64,000 bases of DNA from Photorhabdus sp. CRCIA-P01 (GCF_003545805.1 NZ_NMQR01000005.1:161749-225748), one strand, 5' to 3'. Positions 16,769 to 26,169 are shown, counted from the first letter of the stretch. A program made the numbers and translations. The notes: a model not told the origin generated them from the letters alone.

Positions 16769-18412
16769 GTGAGGAAAGAACAAAGCCATCAACGTATGAC
16801 GCATGTTTCATCATCTCATCCTCGGGTGTTTTCTCCATTAATGTTAGTTGTATTGATTCTGGTAAGTTTTCTCGGATCGATAATTGGTATCCAAACACTT
16901 GTCACTCTGGGTGTCACACCAAGCACGTCTATCATTGGTGCTCTGGTTGCTATGGCTATTGCACGGCTCCCAATCTATCGATTCACACTTTTCCGTTCTG
17001 TTCATGCACAAAATTTAGTGCAAACCAGTATGTCCTCTGCCACTTTTGGGGCAGCCATCAGCCTTCTTGCCCCGCTTGGTATCGCGCACGTCATGGAGAT
17101 GCCTGAACTCATTATACCGATACTGGTAGGGGTAAGTTTGGCTATGTTGTGGGATGCTTTCCTGCTGTATCGTATGTTTGACTCTCCGGTATTTCCAGCA
17201 TCGGGTGCTTGGCCCCTAGGGATGGCTACCGCTGAAGTGATCAAAACCACTGATCGCGGTGGCTATCGGACGATCACATTAATTTGTGGGGTGATAAGTG
17301 GGTTTATCGGCAGTCTTTTAGGTTTGCCAATGTCGGCGGCTGGTATTGCTTTTATCGGGGGCTTTGCGGCTATGCTGTCATTCGCGGCTGGACTGCTATT
17401 GGCTCCCTGTCTCTATTTTGTGTTTGCATTGGATATCAGTACGCTGAGAATGCCGGAAGGGATTTTGGTTGGTGCTGGTATGGTAGCAGCTTTGCAAATT
17501 GGCCTTTCCATGTACAAACGGAAGAAGACACATATCACTATCCCCGCCGGTTGTCATCGACACCAGATTGATCAGCCTGGTACCTCATCTTTTCGGGCTT
17601 TACTCGGTATCGGTAGCTTGGGCTATCTGCTTTTGGCTATGATACTTGCTGTAGGGACGGGGTTGTTTGAACAACTTAGTTTACCTATGTTGATTGGATT
17701 TGTTGTATTTGGCACGATCTCAGCGCTACTTCACGAGCTCATCGTAGGAATCGCAGCCATGAACACCGGGTGGATGCCTGCGTTTGGTGTAGCATTACTA
17801 TCATTGGTAATTGGTATCTGGATCGGCTTTCCAGTAAAGGCTTTAGTCGTATTAACGGCGTTTACATCGGCAACTGGGCCTGCATTTGCTGATATGGGCT
17901 ACGACCTTAAAGCAGGATACATATTGAGAGGTGATAATCGTGATCCCATATTTGAGCAAAGAGGACGGCGAGAGCAAATGATCGCAGGCATGTTAGGTTT
18001 TGGCATAGCGATTATAGCTGTTCTACTGACCTGGCATGATTTGTTCGCTCGTAACCTGTTTGCCCCAGTCAATTTGGCTTATGCTGCGGCTATTAAAACC
18101 AGTATAGATCAAAGCAACTTAATGAATTTCGCCGGTTGGGTAATACTGGGCGCACTACTACAAGTTATTGGTGGCACTCGAGGTCAATTAGGTATCATGC
18201 TTGCAACAGGACTATTGATAGCTAAACCTGCTGTTGGCTGGATGGTTCTCCTTGGGCTGATTTGTCGTTTATGGGTAAAACGAAAGTATCGCAACCAGCC
18301 TTCCCACGGATTGGAGTCTTTCGCGGGCGGGATGATTGCAGGAGATGCTCTTTGTAGCATCATGTTAAGCACCCATTCACCCACAGTGGGGCAGAGCACA
18401 GACAAACATTAA
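16769..18412 (+). CDS. OPT-family oligopeptide/metal-chelate transporter
   Basis: A 547-aa polytopic membrane protein with roughly 14 or more hydrophobic segments, of the OPT superfamily. It begins with a SFLGSIIGIQTLVTLGVTPSTS segment and carries the FPASGAWPLGMATAEVI and AGLLLAPCLYF segments typical of bacterial OPT proteins. OPT transporters import oligopeptides or metal-siderophore/nicotianamine complexes. A GTG start at 16769 is preceded by AGGAGA. It is the last plus-strand gene of the cluster and ends exactly where the convergent AraC gene ends. In this context it may recapture the modified dipeptide, possibly as a metal complex. That is inferred; the family call is firm. Confidence 0.82.
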   Translation: MRKEQSHQRMTHVSSSHPRVFSPLMLVVLILVSFLGSIIGIQTLVTLGVTPSTSIIGALVAMAIARLPIYRFTLFRSVHAQNLVQTSMSSATFGAAISLLAPLGIAHVMEMPELIIPILVGVSLAMLWDAFLLYRMFDSPVFPASGAWPLGMATAEVIKTTDRGGYRTITLICGVISGFIGSLLGLPMSAAGIAFIGGFAAMLSFAAGLLLAPCLYFVFALDISTLRMPEGILVGAGMVAALQIGLSMYKRKKTHITIPAGCHRHQIDQPGTSSFRALLGIGSLGYLLLAMILAVGTGLFEQLSLPMLIGFVVFGTISALLHELIVGIAAMNTGWMPAFGVALLSLVIGIWIGFPVKALVVLTAFTSATGPAFADMGYDLKAGYILRGDNRDPIFEQRGRREQMIAGMLGFGIAIIAVLLTWHDLFARNLFAPVNLAYAAAIKTSIDQSNLMNFAGWVILGALLQVIGGTRGQLGIMLATGLLIAKPAVGWMVLLGLICRLWVKRKYRNQPSHGLESFAGGMIAGDALCSIMLSTHSPTVGQSTDKH

Positions 18413-19438
18413 TCAACGAGACCGTAGCCAAAAATCGCTACCAGGCTTCAAGACAGATGAATCTTCATCGCTAGGAAGAACGATGCTTTTTGTCTCGCTT
18501 GGAGAATAGCTAAACTTCCTCTTATAGGCACGCGCAAATTGAACAGGGCTACTGAACCCATACTGATAAGCTAAGTCAGCAATACGTTGACGCGGGGTAA
18601 TTTGGGAACTCAGAATGGAATGAACTTTAGATAAACGTCGTGAACAAATGTAACTTGCCACACCGCCTACCGTTTCGAAGAGCCGATATAAATGACTCCT
18701 GGAGATACCGATTTGTTCACAAATCTGGTTAACGTTTAGTTTATTTGAATTAAGATTTTGATCAATATAGTGTCTGATCCTGTTGAATAAAGTCGAGTCA
18801 ATTGCGGTTTGTGCCTGAATAATATTATCTGGGGTTGCAGAAAGCGTTGCATTCAGGAAGCCCAAAGTAGCTTGCATAACCTGTGGCATATCGTTCTTAG
18901 GCAAATGGGGAGTATGCAGAAATAGTGCTCTAATATGTTCTGCAAAAAGCTGTCCTAGGCTGTGATTTAAGACTGCTCCATGGAAATTAGTCGTTGTTGT
19001 CGGGAGAAGATCTCGAGGAACCATCAACATGATGACCTCACCTTCGGCGATGCTTAAATTATAGGGTTGACCCAAATCGATAACAGCCAATTGTGAAGGT
19101 CTTACTTTAGTTTGGTGGCTAGTGTCATTATAAATCCACGAATCAGAAAGGCTAAGGCGAAAATAATAATGGTCAAGATTATCCTTGCGAATCTTGTCTA
19201 ATGAGCGATAAGCAAAGTTATTGATTGTACTCTCGCGTTTGCTAAGGAAACGCCAACGTCCAAGCATCAGCTCGCCTATATGCATCCCGCAGAAATTAGC
19301 ATCTAAGATAATAATTTCACGCATTTTTAGCGAAATACTATGATGCTGATGCTCTTCTCGCCAAGCATCAAACCGTTCAGCTTTAGAATAGGAAAGTGCT
19401 GAAAAACGATAGGGGTATAAATCTTCAAGATCACTCAT
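18413..19438 (-). CDS. AraC-family transcriptional regulator
   Basis: A 341-aa regulator from the ATG at 19438 (an alternative start lies 12 codons upstream; AAGGA precedes the chosen one). The N-terminal two thirds is an AraC-binding-like domain of the FeaR type. The C-terminal about 100 residues hold two helix-turn-helix units: VNQICEQIGISRSHLYRLF and IADLAYQYGFSSPVQFARAYKRKF. It is transcribed convergently with the OPT gene, with no gap between stop codons. The direct repeat at 13143-13178 is a good candidate target. The effector may be the cluster product or a substrate. Local control of the CDPS-2 cluster is inferred from position. Confidence 0.88.
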   Translation of the reverse strand: MSDLEDLYPYRFSALSYSKAERFDAWREEHQHHSISLKMREIIILDANFCGMHIGELMLGRWRFLSKRESTINNFAYRSLDKIRKDNLDHYYFRLSLSDSWIYNDTSHQTKVRPSQLAVIDLGQPYNLSIAEGEVIMLMVPRDLLPTTTTNFHGAVLNHSLGQLFAEHIRALFLHTPHLPKNDMPQVMQATLGFLNATLSATPDNIIQAQTAIDSTLFNRIRHYIDQNLNSNKLNVNQICEQIGISRSHLYRLFETVGGVASYICSRRLSKVHSILSSQITPRQRIADLAYQYGFSSPVQFARAYKRKFSYSPSETKSIVLPSDEDSSVLKPGSDFWLRSR

Positions 19439-19985
19439 ACACATCATCCTTTCACACAAGGTTAATAGTGTCATGCTGAGGAGTCAGGACATACAGTGAA
19501 TGACTGTGGTTAATATATGCTTCTCTGAAATTAGGTGCATACAATAGAATATAGTATAAATTCAAACTTTCATTACGTTTTGCTTAATGATGTTGTGTAT
19601 GCAGTTAGTTAAATCACGACGACATCACTATTAGGAATGTGTCTTGGACAGAGTCATTAAGGGTGGATTGCCAGGAAAAAACAAGTAGCTTGGCCTGATA
19701 CTTTTCTTCGTGTAATGCGAAAAGAGTGACTAAATTTAAGTTTCTGATTGGTGGCTTGATTTCATCAGTGTTACACATTGTGGTCAAAGTAGGCACTTTT
19801 AAATAGGCAAGTTGAATATTTATATGTTTTTCTAATAGTTACAGATAGCTATTAAAGGCAATTATTTTAGGAAAATAACGACTTGGATAAGTGAAACAGG
19901 ATCGTTAGCGATAAAATCAAGTATACTCAATTCCATTGATCACGTGTTATAACTGCGATATCCACAGGCATTGGTTTAAGTGAAA
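19439..19985. other. Intergenic region, no gene recognised
   Basis: AT-rich sequence separating the AraC gene from the yhjK remnant. It must contain the AraC promoter. A 60-codon minus-strand frame at 19614-19796 has no recognisable domain or ribosome-binding site and is not called. No copy of the 13143-13178 direct repeat was seen here. Confidence 0.4.
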
Positions 19986-20693
19986 ATGAAATTGCGCGTC
20001 AAACGTTCGTTAACCATTAAACAGATGGCCGCAGTGACCGGCGTCACGCTGGTGACCATTGCTATTTTTATTACGATTCAATTGTGTCATTTTATACAGC
20101 AACGTAAAGATGATTATATCAGCCAGCTTAATAATGCGGCAGTTCAGGTACAGGCACCTTTAACGGAAGCACTACTTAATTCCGATCTCAGTAAAGCAAA
20201 AGAGTTGCTGATAGGGCTGCGCACTGTAGGTATTTTAGGACGGGCAGATGTGGTGTTACCGGAAGATATCCGGGTGATACGATTGAGCTTCGCTACCCAT
20301 CGCCCAATCCCCGAACTGGCTAAACGTGTTTTTGGGATCCCTGTGGAAGTGAGTATTCCTCTTCATGTTTATGGTTCAGTATCGACGGATGCTAAACCGC
20401 TAGGGCATCTGATTTTGCAAGTGGATTCCAACCGAGTATATCGTTTTGTCATTAATACGTTGGCACTGATGCTGACAACTTATTTATTATTGGCCCTTAT
20501 CCTTACGGTGTCGATAAGCTGGTGTATTAACCGGATTATTGTGCACCCATTACGTGACATTGCACGGGATCTTAATAACGATCAATCATCAGAGCCAATG
20601 GCTTGCCCTAAATACCATCAGGATGATGAATTGGGTATGCTGATCAGGGGATATAATCGTCAATTTGATAAGCATAAACCTCCGTCATCATGA
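19986..20693 (+). pseudogene. yhjK: YhjK/HmsP sensor module lacking GGDEF-EAL domains
   Basis: A 235-aa frame matching the N-terminus of the biofilm phosphodiesterase HmsP/YhjK (PdeK): KLRVKRSLTIKQM start, first membrane helix, periplasmic region (LRTVGILGRADVVLPE), second helix with MLTTYLLLALIL and SWCINRIIVHPLR, then a HAMP-like segment. The full protein continues with GGDEF and EAL domains of about 400 residues; here it stops right after HAMP (DDELGMLIRGYNRQ...). The yhjJ gene follows 178 bp later, so the enzymatic part has been deleted. Either a dead remnant or a residual membrane protein. Photorhabdus is known to be poor in c-di-GMP enzymes, which fits. Confidence 0.85.
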
Positions 20694-20871
20694 AACCATC
20701 CGTGGCGGTTTGAGGTCTAATCCTCTGTTATAATCCTGACAGGATTTCACCTGCTAAAATTCAGGTTTTTGCTTTTTCTACCGTTATTATTGGTCGAAGG
20801 GAACATATTCTGTCATCAATGGTTAAACCTTCGAAGGCTAAAACCAAGGATAGACATCTATAGGGGTTCAC

Positions 20872-22362
20872 ATGCAGGGTACGAAAATTCGTTATTTGAT
20901 TGGTGGGATAATGCTGGCAGTTGCGGGCCAGACGCAGGCAGAAGCCTTGCAGCCTGACCCTGCCTGGAAACAAGGTAAACTGGAAAATGGTTTTAACTGG
21001 CAAATTTTGCAGACGCCACAACGTCCTAACGACAGAATACAGTTGCGCCTGGTAGTGAAAACAGGGTCGCTGGCGGAAAAACCCCAACAAGCGGGTTATA
21101 CCTGGTTGATTCCGAAAGTCGTGCTCTTTAGTAGTAAAAGTTTATCTTCTACCAAATTGGAGCAGTTGTGGAACAGTGCTATTGATCCCAAATACCCACT
21201 GCCTCCAGCTATTGTTTCATATGATTTCACACTTTATAGCTTGAGCTTGCCACATAATCGGCCTGAATTATTAAAAGACGCGCTGAATTGGTTGGCTGAT
21301 GCAGCGGGCAAAGCAGTATTTACACCCGAAACACTACAACATGCCATGAAAATGGCTGATACATCCGTCGCAACCTATCCTCCAGACATACAAGATCCCG
21401 TGTGGCGTAGACGTTTGGAAGGTTCAACGCTGTTAGGGCACGATCCGGCACAAAATTCGCCTCAACCTATTGATTTAGATAAGCTTAAGCAATTTTACCG
21501 GCAGTGGTATACCCCTGATATGATGACGTTATACGTTGCGGGCCATGTAGATAGCCGTACTCTGCCGGAAAATATCAACCAAGCGTTTTCATCATTGAAA
21601 GGTAAACGCCATACCCCGGCCACTATTGCAGCGTTGTCACCCATGAAACCGGAGACCATAGGGATTATCAGCGATAAAAAGAAGGAAGATACTTTATCCT
21701 TGATTTGGGATCTCAATTGGCAGCCGATTAATGATTCACATGTGATTAATCACTATTGGATCAGTGATATTACCCGCGAGGCCCTTTATCGCTATCTGCA
21801 ACTTGGGCTGGAAAGAAGAAATGATAAGGCATTGAAATTGGGGCTGGATTGTAAAGTCCAGTATCATCGTGCGAGCTGTGCTCTGAATCTCAACACGACG
21901 GCAGGTAATCTGAAACCTGCAATGGAGTATCTGGCGGCTGAATTGGTCACACTACGGGATAAAGGATTGCCGAAGGGGCAGTTTGATGAGTTATATGCGC
22001 AAAAACAAGCACAACTTAGCCAGTTATTTGCCATGTATGCTCATACCAGCACGGATATTCTGATTAATCAGCGTCTTTTGTCCCAACAGAGCAATGTGGT
22101 GGATATTGCCCCAGAACAGTATCAGCGCTTGAGGCAAGCATTCTTGGCTTCCTTGACACCTGAAATGCTTAATCGTGAATTGAAACAGATCCTTTCACAA
22201 GAGGTGGCATTTATTCTGATTCAACCGAAAGGGGAAGCGGAGATGGATGTAAACCAGTTAAGAAATGGTTTTAATCAGATTATGTCGCTGGAGTCACATA
22301 AGGATAAGGTTGATATTCCGGCACAACCACCGATATCTAAGTCCGAGGCAAAAGCCTCTTAA
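20872..22362 (+). CDS. yhjJ: YhjJ, periplasmic M16-like peptidase homologue
   Basis: A 496-aa protein with a signal peptide (MQGTKIRYLIGG... cleaved near QTQAEA) and an insulinase/M16 fold, closely matching E. coli YhjJ (DPAWKQGKLENGF, STLLGHDPA, VVDIAPEQYQRLRQ). The zinc motif HxxEH expected near residue 70 is absent in the corresponding AEKPQQAGYTW stretch, so, as in E. coli YhjJ, it is probably not a zinc peptidase. Its periplasmic role is not known. A minus-strand terminator follows. Confidence 0.9.
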   Translation: MQGTKIRYLIGGIMLAVAGQTQAEALQPDPAWKQGKLENGFNWQILQTPQRPNDRIQLRLVVKTGSLAEKPQQAGYTWLIPKVVLFSSKSLSSTKLEQLWNSAIDPKYPLPPAIVSYDFTLYSLSLPHNRPELLKDALNWLADAAGKAVFTPETLQHAMKMADTSVATYPPDIQDPVWRRRLEGSTLLGHDPAQNSPQPIDLDKLKQFYRQWYTPDMMTLYVAGHVDSRTLPENINQAFSSLKGKRHTPATIAALSPMKPETIGIISDKKKEDTLSLIWDLNWQPINDSHVINHYWISDITREALYRYLQLGLERRNDKALKLGLDCKVQYHRASCALNLNTTAGNLKPAMEYLAAELVTLRDKGLPKGQFDELYAQKQAQLSQLFAMYAHTSTDILINQRLLSQQSNVVDIAPEQYQRLRQAFLASLTPEMLNRELKQILSQEVAFILIQPKGEAEMDVNQLRNGFNQIMSLESHKDKVDIPAQPPISKSEAKAS

Positions 22363-22371
22363 GGCAACAAA

Positions 22372-22393
22372 AAGGGCGGATAATCCCGCCCTT
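22372..22393 (-). terminator. Terminator of the tautomerase gene
   Basis: AAGGGCGG at 22372-22379 pairs with CCGCCCTT at 22386-22393. On the minus strand the stem is followed by a T-rich run, so it ends the tautomerase transcript. It may also help end yhjJ. Confidence 0.7.
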
Positions 22394-22405
22394 CATCATC
22401 GGAGG

Positions 22406-22612
22406 TTACTTTTTAGCCTCAGCTCTAAGCTCAGTCACATTCTTACCGCCGATTCCCCAGTTATCAGTATCGACTTCATCAATAATGACAAAAGTTGTCG
22501 CCGGATTTTTTCCTAATACATCGACCAGTAACTGAGTGGCTCCTTCAATTAATTGCTTCTTTTGTTCTGCTGTAGCACCTTCACGGGTAATTCTGATATT
22601 GACAAACGGCAT
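22406..22612 (-). CDS. 4-oxalocrotonate tautomerase family protein
   Basis: A 68-aa protein of the tautomerase superfamily. The start at 22612 is chosen because AAGGAG lies 7-8 bp upstream and because it places proline second (MPFVNIRI), the catalytic N-terminal proline after Met removal. The longer frame would bury that proline. Small members form hexamers that isomerise enol and keto acids or dehalogenate. The C-terminal WGIGG stretch fits the family. It reads in the same direction as the upstream yhjD, 57 bp away, so both may share a transcript. The substrate is unknown. Confidence 0.85.
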   Translation of the reverse strand: MPFVNIRITREGATAEQKKQLIEGATQLLVDVLGKNPATTFVIIDEVDTDNWGIGGKNVTELRAEAKK

Positions 22613-22668
22613 AAACAGCTCCTTTTCATTGGTTATTATTGTGGCAGACTGGCTCTGCCAGGGCACAT

Positions 22669-23661
22669 TTATTCGGTATTTTTATGATTATTATCCGCAG
22701 TGGCTATCCAGGCAGAGCAGAATAGCGTTAAGCGGGCGAATAGGTAGAAAAATGTCATCAGACCAATAACAGATCCAAACGCGGCGCCGGAAGGGGAATT
22801 GGCGAGACGTGGTAACGTCATGGTCATAATATATTTGATCACTTCAAAGCCTATTGCTGCCATTAATGTCCCTCTCAATAGTGCCTTACGTTCTGGCTGG
22901 TGGCGAGGCAGCACCCAGAATAGCCATAGGAAAAGCAGATAGTTGGCTGAAATAGAAATAGCTAATCCAATCAGGAACCAAGATGGACGCAGCCACTCAA
23001 TGCCATCTAACCCTAGCATCTTCACAATGGTTGCTTGGGCGGAGCCTGCGATAGAGGTCAATGACAGCGTGATCACCAGCGCTAATAATAGCCCAATCAG
23101 AGAAATAGCATCACGAAGATATTTAAAATAGATTTTCTCATTATCTTCCTGATTTCGCACCCAGACAGGATGGAATTGGGCAAGAATGGCCTGACGTAAA
23201 TTACTGACCCAATTCACACCGGAATAAAGTGCAATTGCCAAACCGGTTAATCCCACGGTAGTACGTTGTTTAATTGCTGTATCGACACTATTTTTCAGTG
23301 TATTAGCAAGAGTCGGATCACTAATGCTATTTGCGATACCATTAATCAGTTTTGCCAATAAATCAGGATTAGAAGCCAGAATAAAACCGGCAATGGCGAA
23401 AGAGAGCATCAGGATTGGGATAAGCGATAAGAAGGAAAAATACGTTATTGCGGCGCCAAACTGATTACCCATCCGATCATTAAAGCGCAGTGTTGCACGG
23501 ATAAAGTGAGCGATAATGGGAATAGTGCGGATATAATTTCCTACTCTGACCGTCAGAGAAATCGCTTTTTTGCCGTGACGGATGCCTTGCTCCAAAGGTG
23601 TTCTGGATAACCGTTTCGGCTGATGTTGGGTTGTTTCCTGTTTTTCTGCACGCTTTGGCAT
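22669..23661 (-). CDS. yhjD: YhjD, YihY/BrkB-family inner-membrane protein
   Basis: About 330 aa from the start at 23661 (MPKRAEKQ); the frame extends 15 codons further 5' with other possible starts. Six hydrophobic segments and the conserved IPPVIHFIRA-like region (IIAHFIRATLRFNDRMGNQFGAAITYFSFLS) match E. coli YhjD. YhjD has been linked to lipopolysaccharide precursor export, since a mutation in it lets E. coli survive without Kdo, but its biochemical role is unsettled. It keeps the yhjK-yhjJ-yhjD neighbourhood of enterobacteria. Confidence 0.9.
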   Translation of the reverse strand: MPKRAEKQETTQHQPKRLSRTPLEQGIRHGKKAISLTVRVGNYIRTIPIIAHFIRATLRFNDRMGNQFGAAITYFSFLSLIPILMLSFAIAGFILASNPDLLAKLINGIANSISDPTLANTLKNSVDTAIKQRTTVGLTGLAIALYSGVNWVSNLRQAILAQFHPVWVRNQEDNEKIYFKYLRDAISLIGLLLALVITLSLTSIAGSAQATIVKMLGLDGIEWLRPSWFLIGLAISISANYLLFLWLFWVLPRHQPERKALLRGTLMAAIGFEVIKYIMTMTLPRLANSPSGAAFGSVIGLMTFFYLFARLTLFCSAWIATADNNHKNTE

Positions 23662-23889
23662 ATATAGCCTCAAATAGTTACCTTGCATGAATATGAGTAA
23701 TCTCATAATGACATATTTCTACGAGATTATTCCGTTGTCAAATCTAGGTCACTTGTCAAAGTGATATGCCATCAGCCTAGCGAGGCGGGATTTTCCGGGC
23801 GATAGCCTTGGGTGAAATTTAATCTTCCATTTATTAATGTCATTGATATAATATTAACCAATGAAACAATAACTCAGAAGGTAATTAGT

Positions 23890-23976
23890 ATGGCTATACC
23901 CGTTTATCTTTGGCTTCAAGACGATGGCGGCTTAGATATAGGAAACAAATATGGATCAGTGGCGATCACGATTTAA
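23890..23976 (+). pseudogene. Truncated hcp (T6SS tube protein) 5' end
   Basis: A 28-codon frame, MAIPVYLWLQDDGG followed by non-homologous residues and a stop. The first 14 residues match the invariant start of Hcp, usually about 160-170 aa. The rest of the gene is gone and the next gene starts inside it in another frame. The stub shows that this locus derives from an orphan hcp-effector cassette. Confidence 0.75.
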
Positions 23977-24334
23977 TGGTCGAATAATATTACTGTCGGT
24001 AGCTATATTATCATTTTCAATATCTGCTATTGCCGCAGGACCTGATTGTTCAGATATAAATGGATGGGCAACTCAGCTTACTGCGAATAGTTTGAATGAC
24101 TTTGGTATTGATAGACATAATATCGATTTCGATAAAGCGCAAACATCATTAATTCTTTCTGAGAAATTAAACAAAAGTGAAGTAGCTATTATTCTACAAC
24201 GTGAAATAGCTAAAGATGAAAGAGACAAATTATTAAATGATAAACGTGGGTTTGATGATATTTATTTCAGCCGATTTATAGGAAAATGTAACATGTTACA
24301 TTTACCAAGAAATTTGAATAATTTTTCAAAATAA
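23951..24334 (+). CDS. Small exported protein, possible effector-associated or immunity protein
   Basis: 127 aa with a signal peptide (IILLSVAILSFSISAIAA, cleavage before GPDCSD) and two cysteines in the mature part, at residues of the CSDING and GKCNML segments, likely a disulphide. No domain recognised. It starts within the truncated hcp in a different frame and reads the same way as the downstream putative effector. Position and periplasmic location suggest an immunity or adaptor role in the T6SS cassette; this is inference. The exact start is uncertain because upstream sequence is recombinant. Confidence 0.6.
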   Translation: MDQWRSRFNGRIILLSVAILSFSISAIAAGPDCSDINGWATQLTANSLNDFGIDRHNIDFDKAQTSLILSEKLNKSEVAIILQREIAKDERDKLLNDKRGFDDIYFSRFIGKCNMLHLPRNLNNFSK

Positions 24335-24706
24335 TAGTTCCATTAAATGGAGCTCAGTCCAATTTTTGCGATCTGATTAATTGCCAAAAATTACTAATAT
24401 ATATGGGGTAATAAAATACAATCACATCTAAATAAGCTGAAAAAATAAACCAAAAAATTAAGTATGAGGATGAAACATAAACGAGTCTGGATGATATTTA
24501 ATCCATTCATACGACTGCCCTGGTTTTGTAACAGTAATGATACAAGACCACTTGCTATTAAAATAGATAATGAAATCTATAATAGCACTGTGTCGGCATA
24601 ACCATTTTTGTGAAAATAATGTATAACTCACTCGACACGATTACGTGAAACGCTAGGTGTAATCTAGATAATTATTTTTACAATTATATTCTATAAGGAA
24701 CATATT
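24335..24706. other. AT-rich spacer with a possible 43-aa ORF
   Basis: No established gene. A plus-strand frame at 24470-24601 encodes MKHKRVWMIFNPFIRLPWF... (43 aa), with GAGG too close to the ATG to be a good ribosome-binding site. It could be the start of a lost cassette gene. The effector promoter must lie here, but none stands out. Confidence 0.3.
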
Positions 24707-26101
24707 ATGAAAATTTCTCCTCTGAACTTTCCGCCTATTAATGTCACTATCCCTGGCAGTGATGGTTATAAATTTCACTTTGAAGGTCGTGTAACTTCAA
24801 TTACTCAAGGCCACGTAACTGCCTCAGGATTGGCAGATTTTATAGATGTGCCGATTAATTGGGGGGCAGGTGCCATTTCTGGTGCTGAAAGAAACTTTGA
24901 TATTCCTTTCATCAATTTTGGCGATTTTAATATTAAAGTCGATTCGATAAGAGTTGACAATATTATCAATGCTATTCCTGGTTTTACGCATGAACAAAAG
25001 GCTAAATTAGAAAGCATTATTACTGAACAGAAAGCATTAACTAATAAAACCCCTCAAGAAGCGACAAAAAATTTGGCGGGTATGACTCTTGAAGAACTGG
25101 TTTTATATCAACGTTACATCTCAGAATTTCAAAAATCCAAATCTGAAAAAGCAATTGAATCAGTGAATAAAGCGCTTAATATTATTAACAATACACCAGA
25201 AGGATTAACATTAATCGATGCTAATAAGTACCCTTACGATAAGAAACATACGACAAATGTGGGCATAATTGAATTGACATCTAGGGTAGTGATTAATTCC
25301 CAGAAGAATTTGGATAATTTTTTAAATAGTGAGATTAAAAAGTCTGATGATTTTTGGCATGAGATTGGAAATAAATATCGAAGAGCTGTTAGAAATTTGT
25401 TTTTGTATTATCAGGAAATGAAAGCTAAATTAAGTAGAGCGCTCACTACAGAAGTCGCTCGATTAAAAAGAATTAAAGAAGATCTTGAAAAATCAAGAAT
25501 AGAAATTAATGAAGCTATTCATGATGGTCAAAACACAGCAATTCCGCCTTCGGTGAAGCAATTAATTTTTGCCAAGTTGTACCCGAAAGAAGCATTCGAA
25601 ATTGGCCTTTTTAGTCAGGGTTCGACAAATATCACCACCAATGCAGTGCGCTTTGCAACCCAAGGTGATGAGAAAAAAGGGGGATTCACTCAACTCAAGG
25701 ACATGCAGGGTGAAGGAACGCAGGTGAATGCTTTTCGACATACTATTTGGCAGGCGACTCTGTCAGCCAGATATGGGGAAAAAATTGCTAAACATGCAGG
25801 TGATGCACATGAAGTTGACCCTCGGGTTGATCTGAATATCCGGCAATTTGTAGTTCTCAATGATGCTGATCAGACTATTGATTTACTTAATAACCAAATA
25901 GGCCGCCATATTGGGTTGAGCTCAAATACAACATCAATGAAAATGTTAGCGCTCATCGCATTAGAAAAATTTCATAAAGAAGGGTTATATGTTGCCGTTA
26001 AGAATGCTCATGGTTATGAAGTTGTTAAAGAAAAAATTTCCGATGTACAATACGCTTATATGAAGTCTGTATTTGAAAGCCTTGATGAAAACGGCAAATA
26101 A
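24707..26101 (+). CDS. Putative antibacterial effector with C-terminal DUF6973-like domain
   Basis: 464 aa, no signal peptide. The first about 85 residues are a glycine- and beta-rich unit of unknown family. Residues about 95-275 are helical and charged, likely coiled coil (ARLKRIKEDLEKSRIEINEAI). The last about 135 residues contain NAFRHTIWQATL, KHAGDAHE, NDADQTIDLLNNQIGR and a SDVQYAYMKSVFESL tail. That His/Asp-rich pattern recurs at the C-termini of Rhs and other polymorphic toxins (DUF6973-like, from memory). It follows an hcp stub and an exported protein and precedes a membrane-anchored protein, the layout of a T6SS effector-immunity cassette. The toxic activity is unknown. Confidence 0.65.
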   Translation: MKISPLNFPPINVTIPGSDGYKFHFEGRVTSITQGHVTASGLADFIDVPINWGAGAISGAERNFDIPFINFGDFNIKVDSIRVDNIINAIPGFTHEQKAKLESIITEQKALTNKTPQEATKNLAGMTLEELVLYQRYISEFQKSKSEKAIESVNKALNIINNTPEGLTLIDANKYPYDKKHTTNVGIIELTSRVVINSQKNLDNFLNSEIKKSDDFWHEIGNKYRRAVRNLFLYYQEMKAKLSRALTTEVARLKRIKEDLEKSRIEINEAIHDGQNTAIPPSVKQLIFAKLYPKEAFEIGLFSQGSTNITTNAVRFATQGDEKKGGFTQLKDMQGEGTQVNAFRHTIWQATLSARYGEKIAKHAGDAHEVDPRVDLNIRQFVVLNDADQTIDLLNNQIGRHIGLSSNTTSMKMLALIALEKFHKEGLYVAVKNAHGYEVVKEKISDVQYAYMKSVFESLDENGK

Positions 26102-26131
26102 AACAGTATAACTTATTGAAAAATAATAGCT

Positions 26132-26169
26132 AACACAAAACCTCAGATGAAGATCTGAGGTTTTGTGTT
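26132..26169 (+). terminator. Strong hairpin after the putative effector
   Basis: Perfect 17-bp stem, 26132-26148 with 26153-26169, four-base loop, T-rich 3' arm but no long U tail beyond it. Probably ends the effector transcript. As a perfect palindrome it could work in both directions. Confidence 0.65.

Noticed and set aside
19614..19796. 60-codon minus-strand ORF between the AraC gene and the yhjK remnant
   Set aside because: No ribosome-binding site, no family features and isolated in AT-rich spacer DNA.
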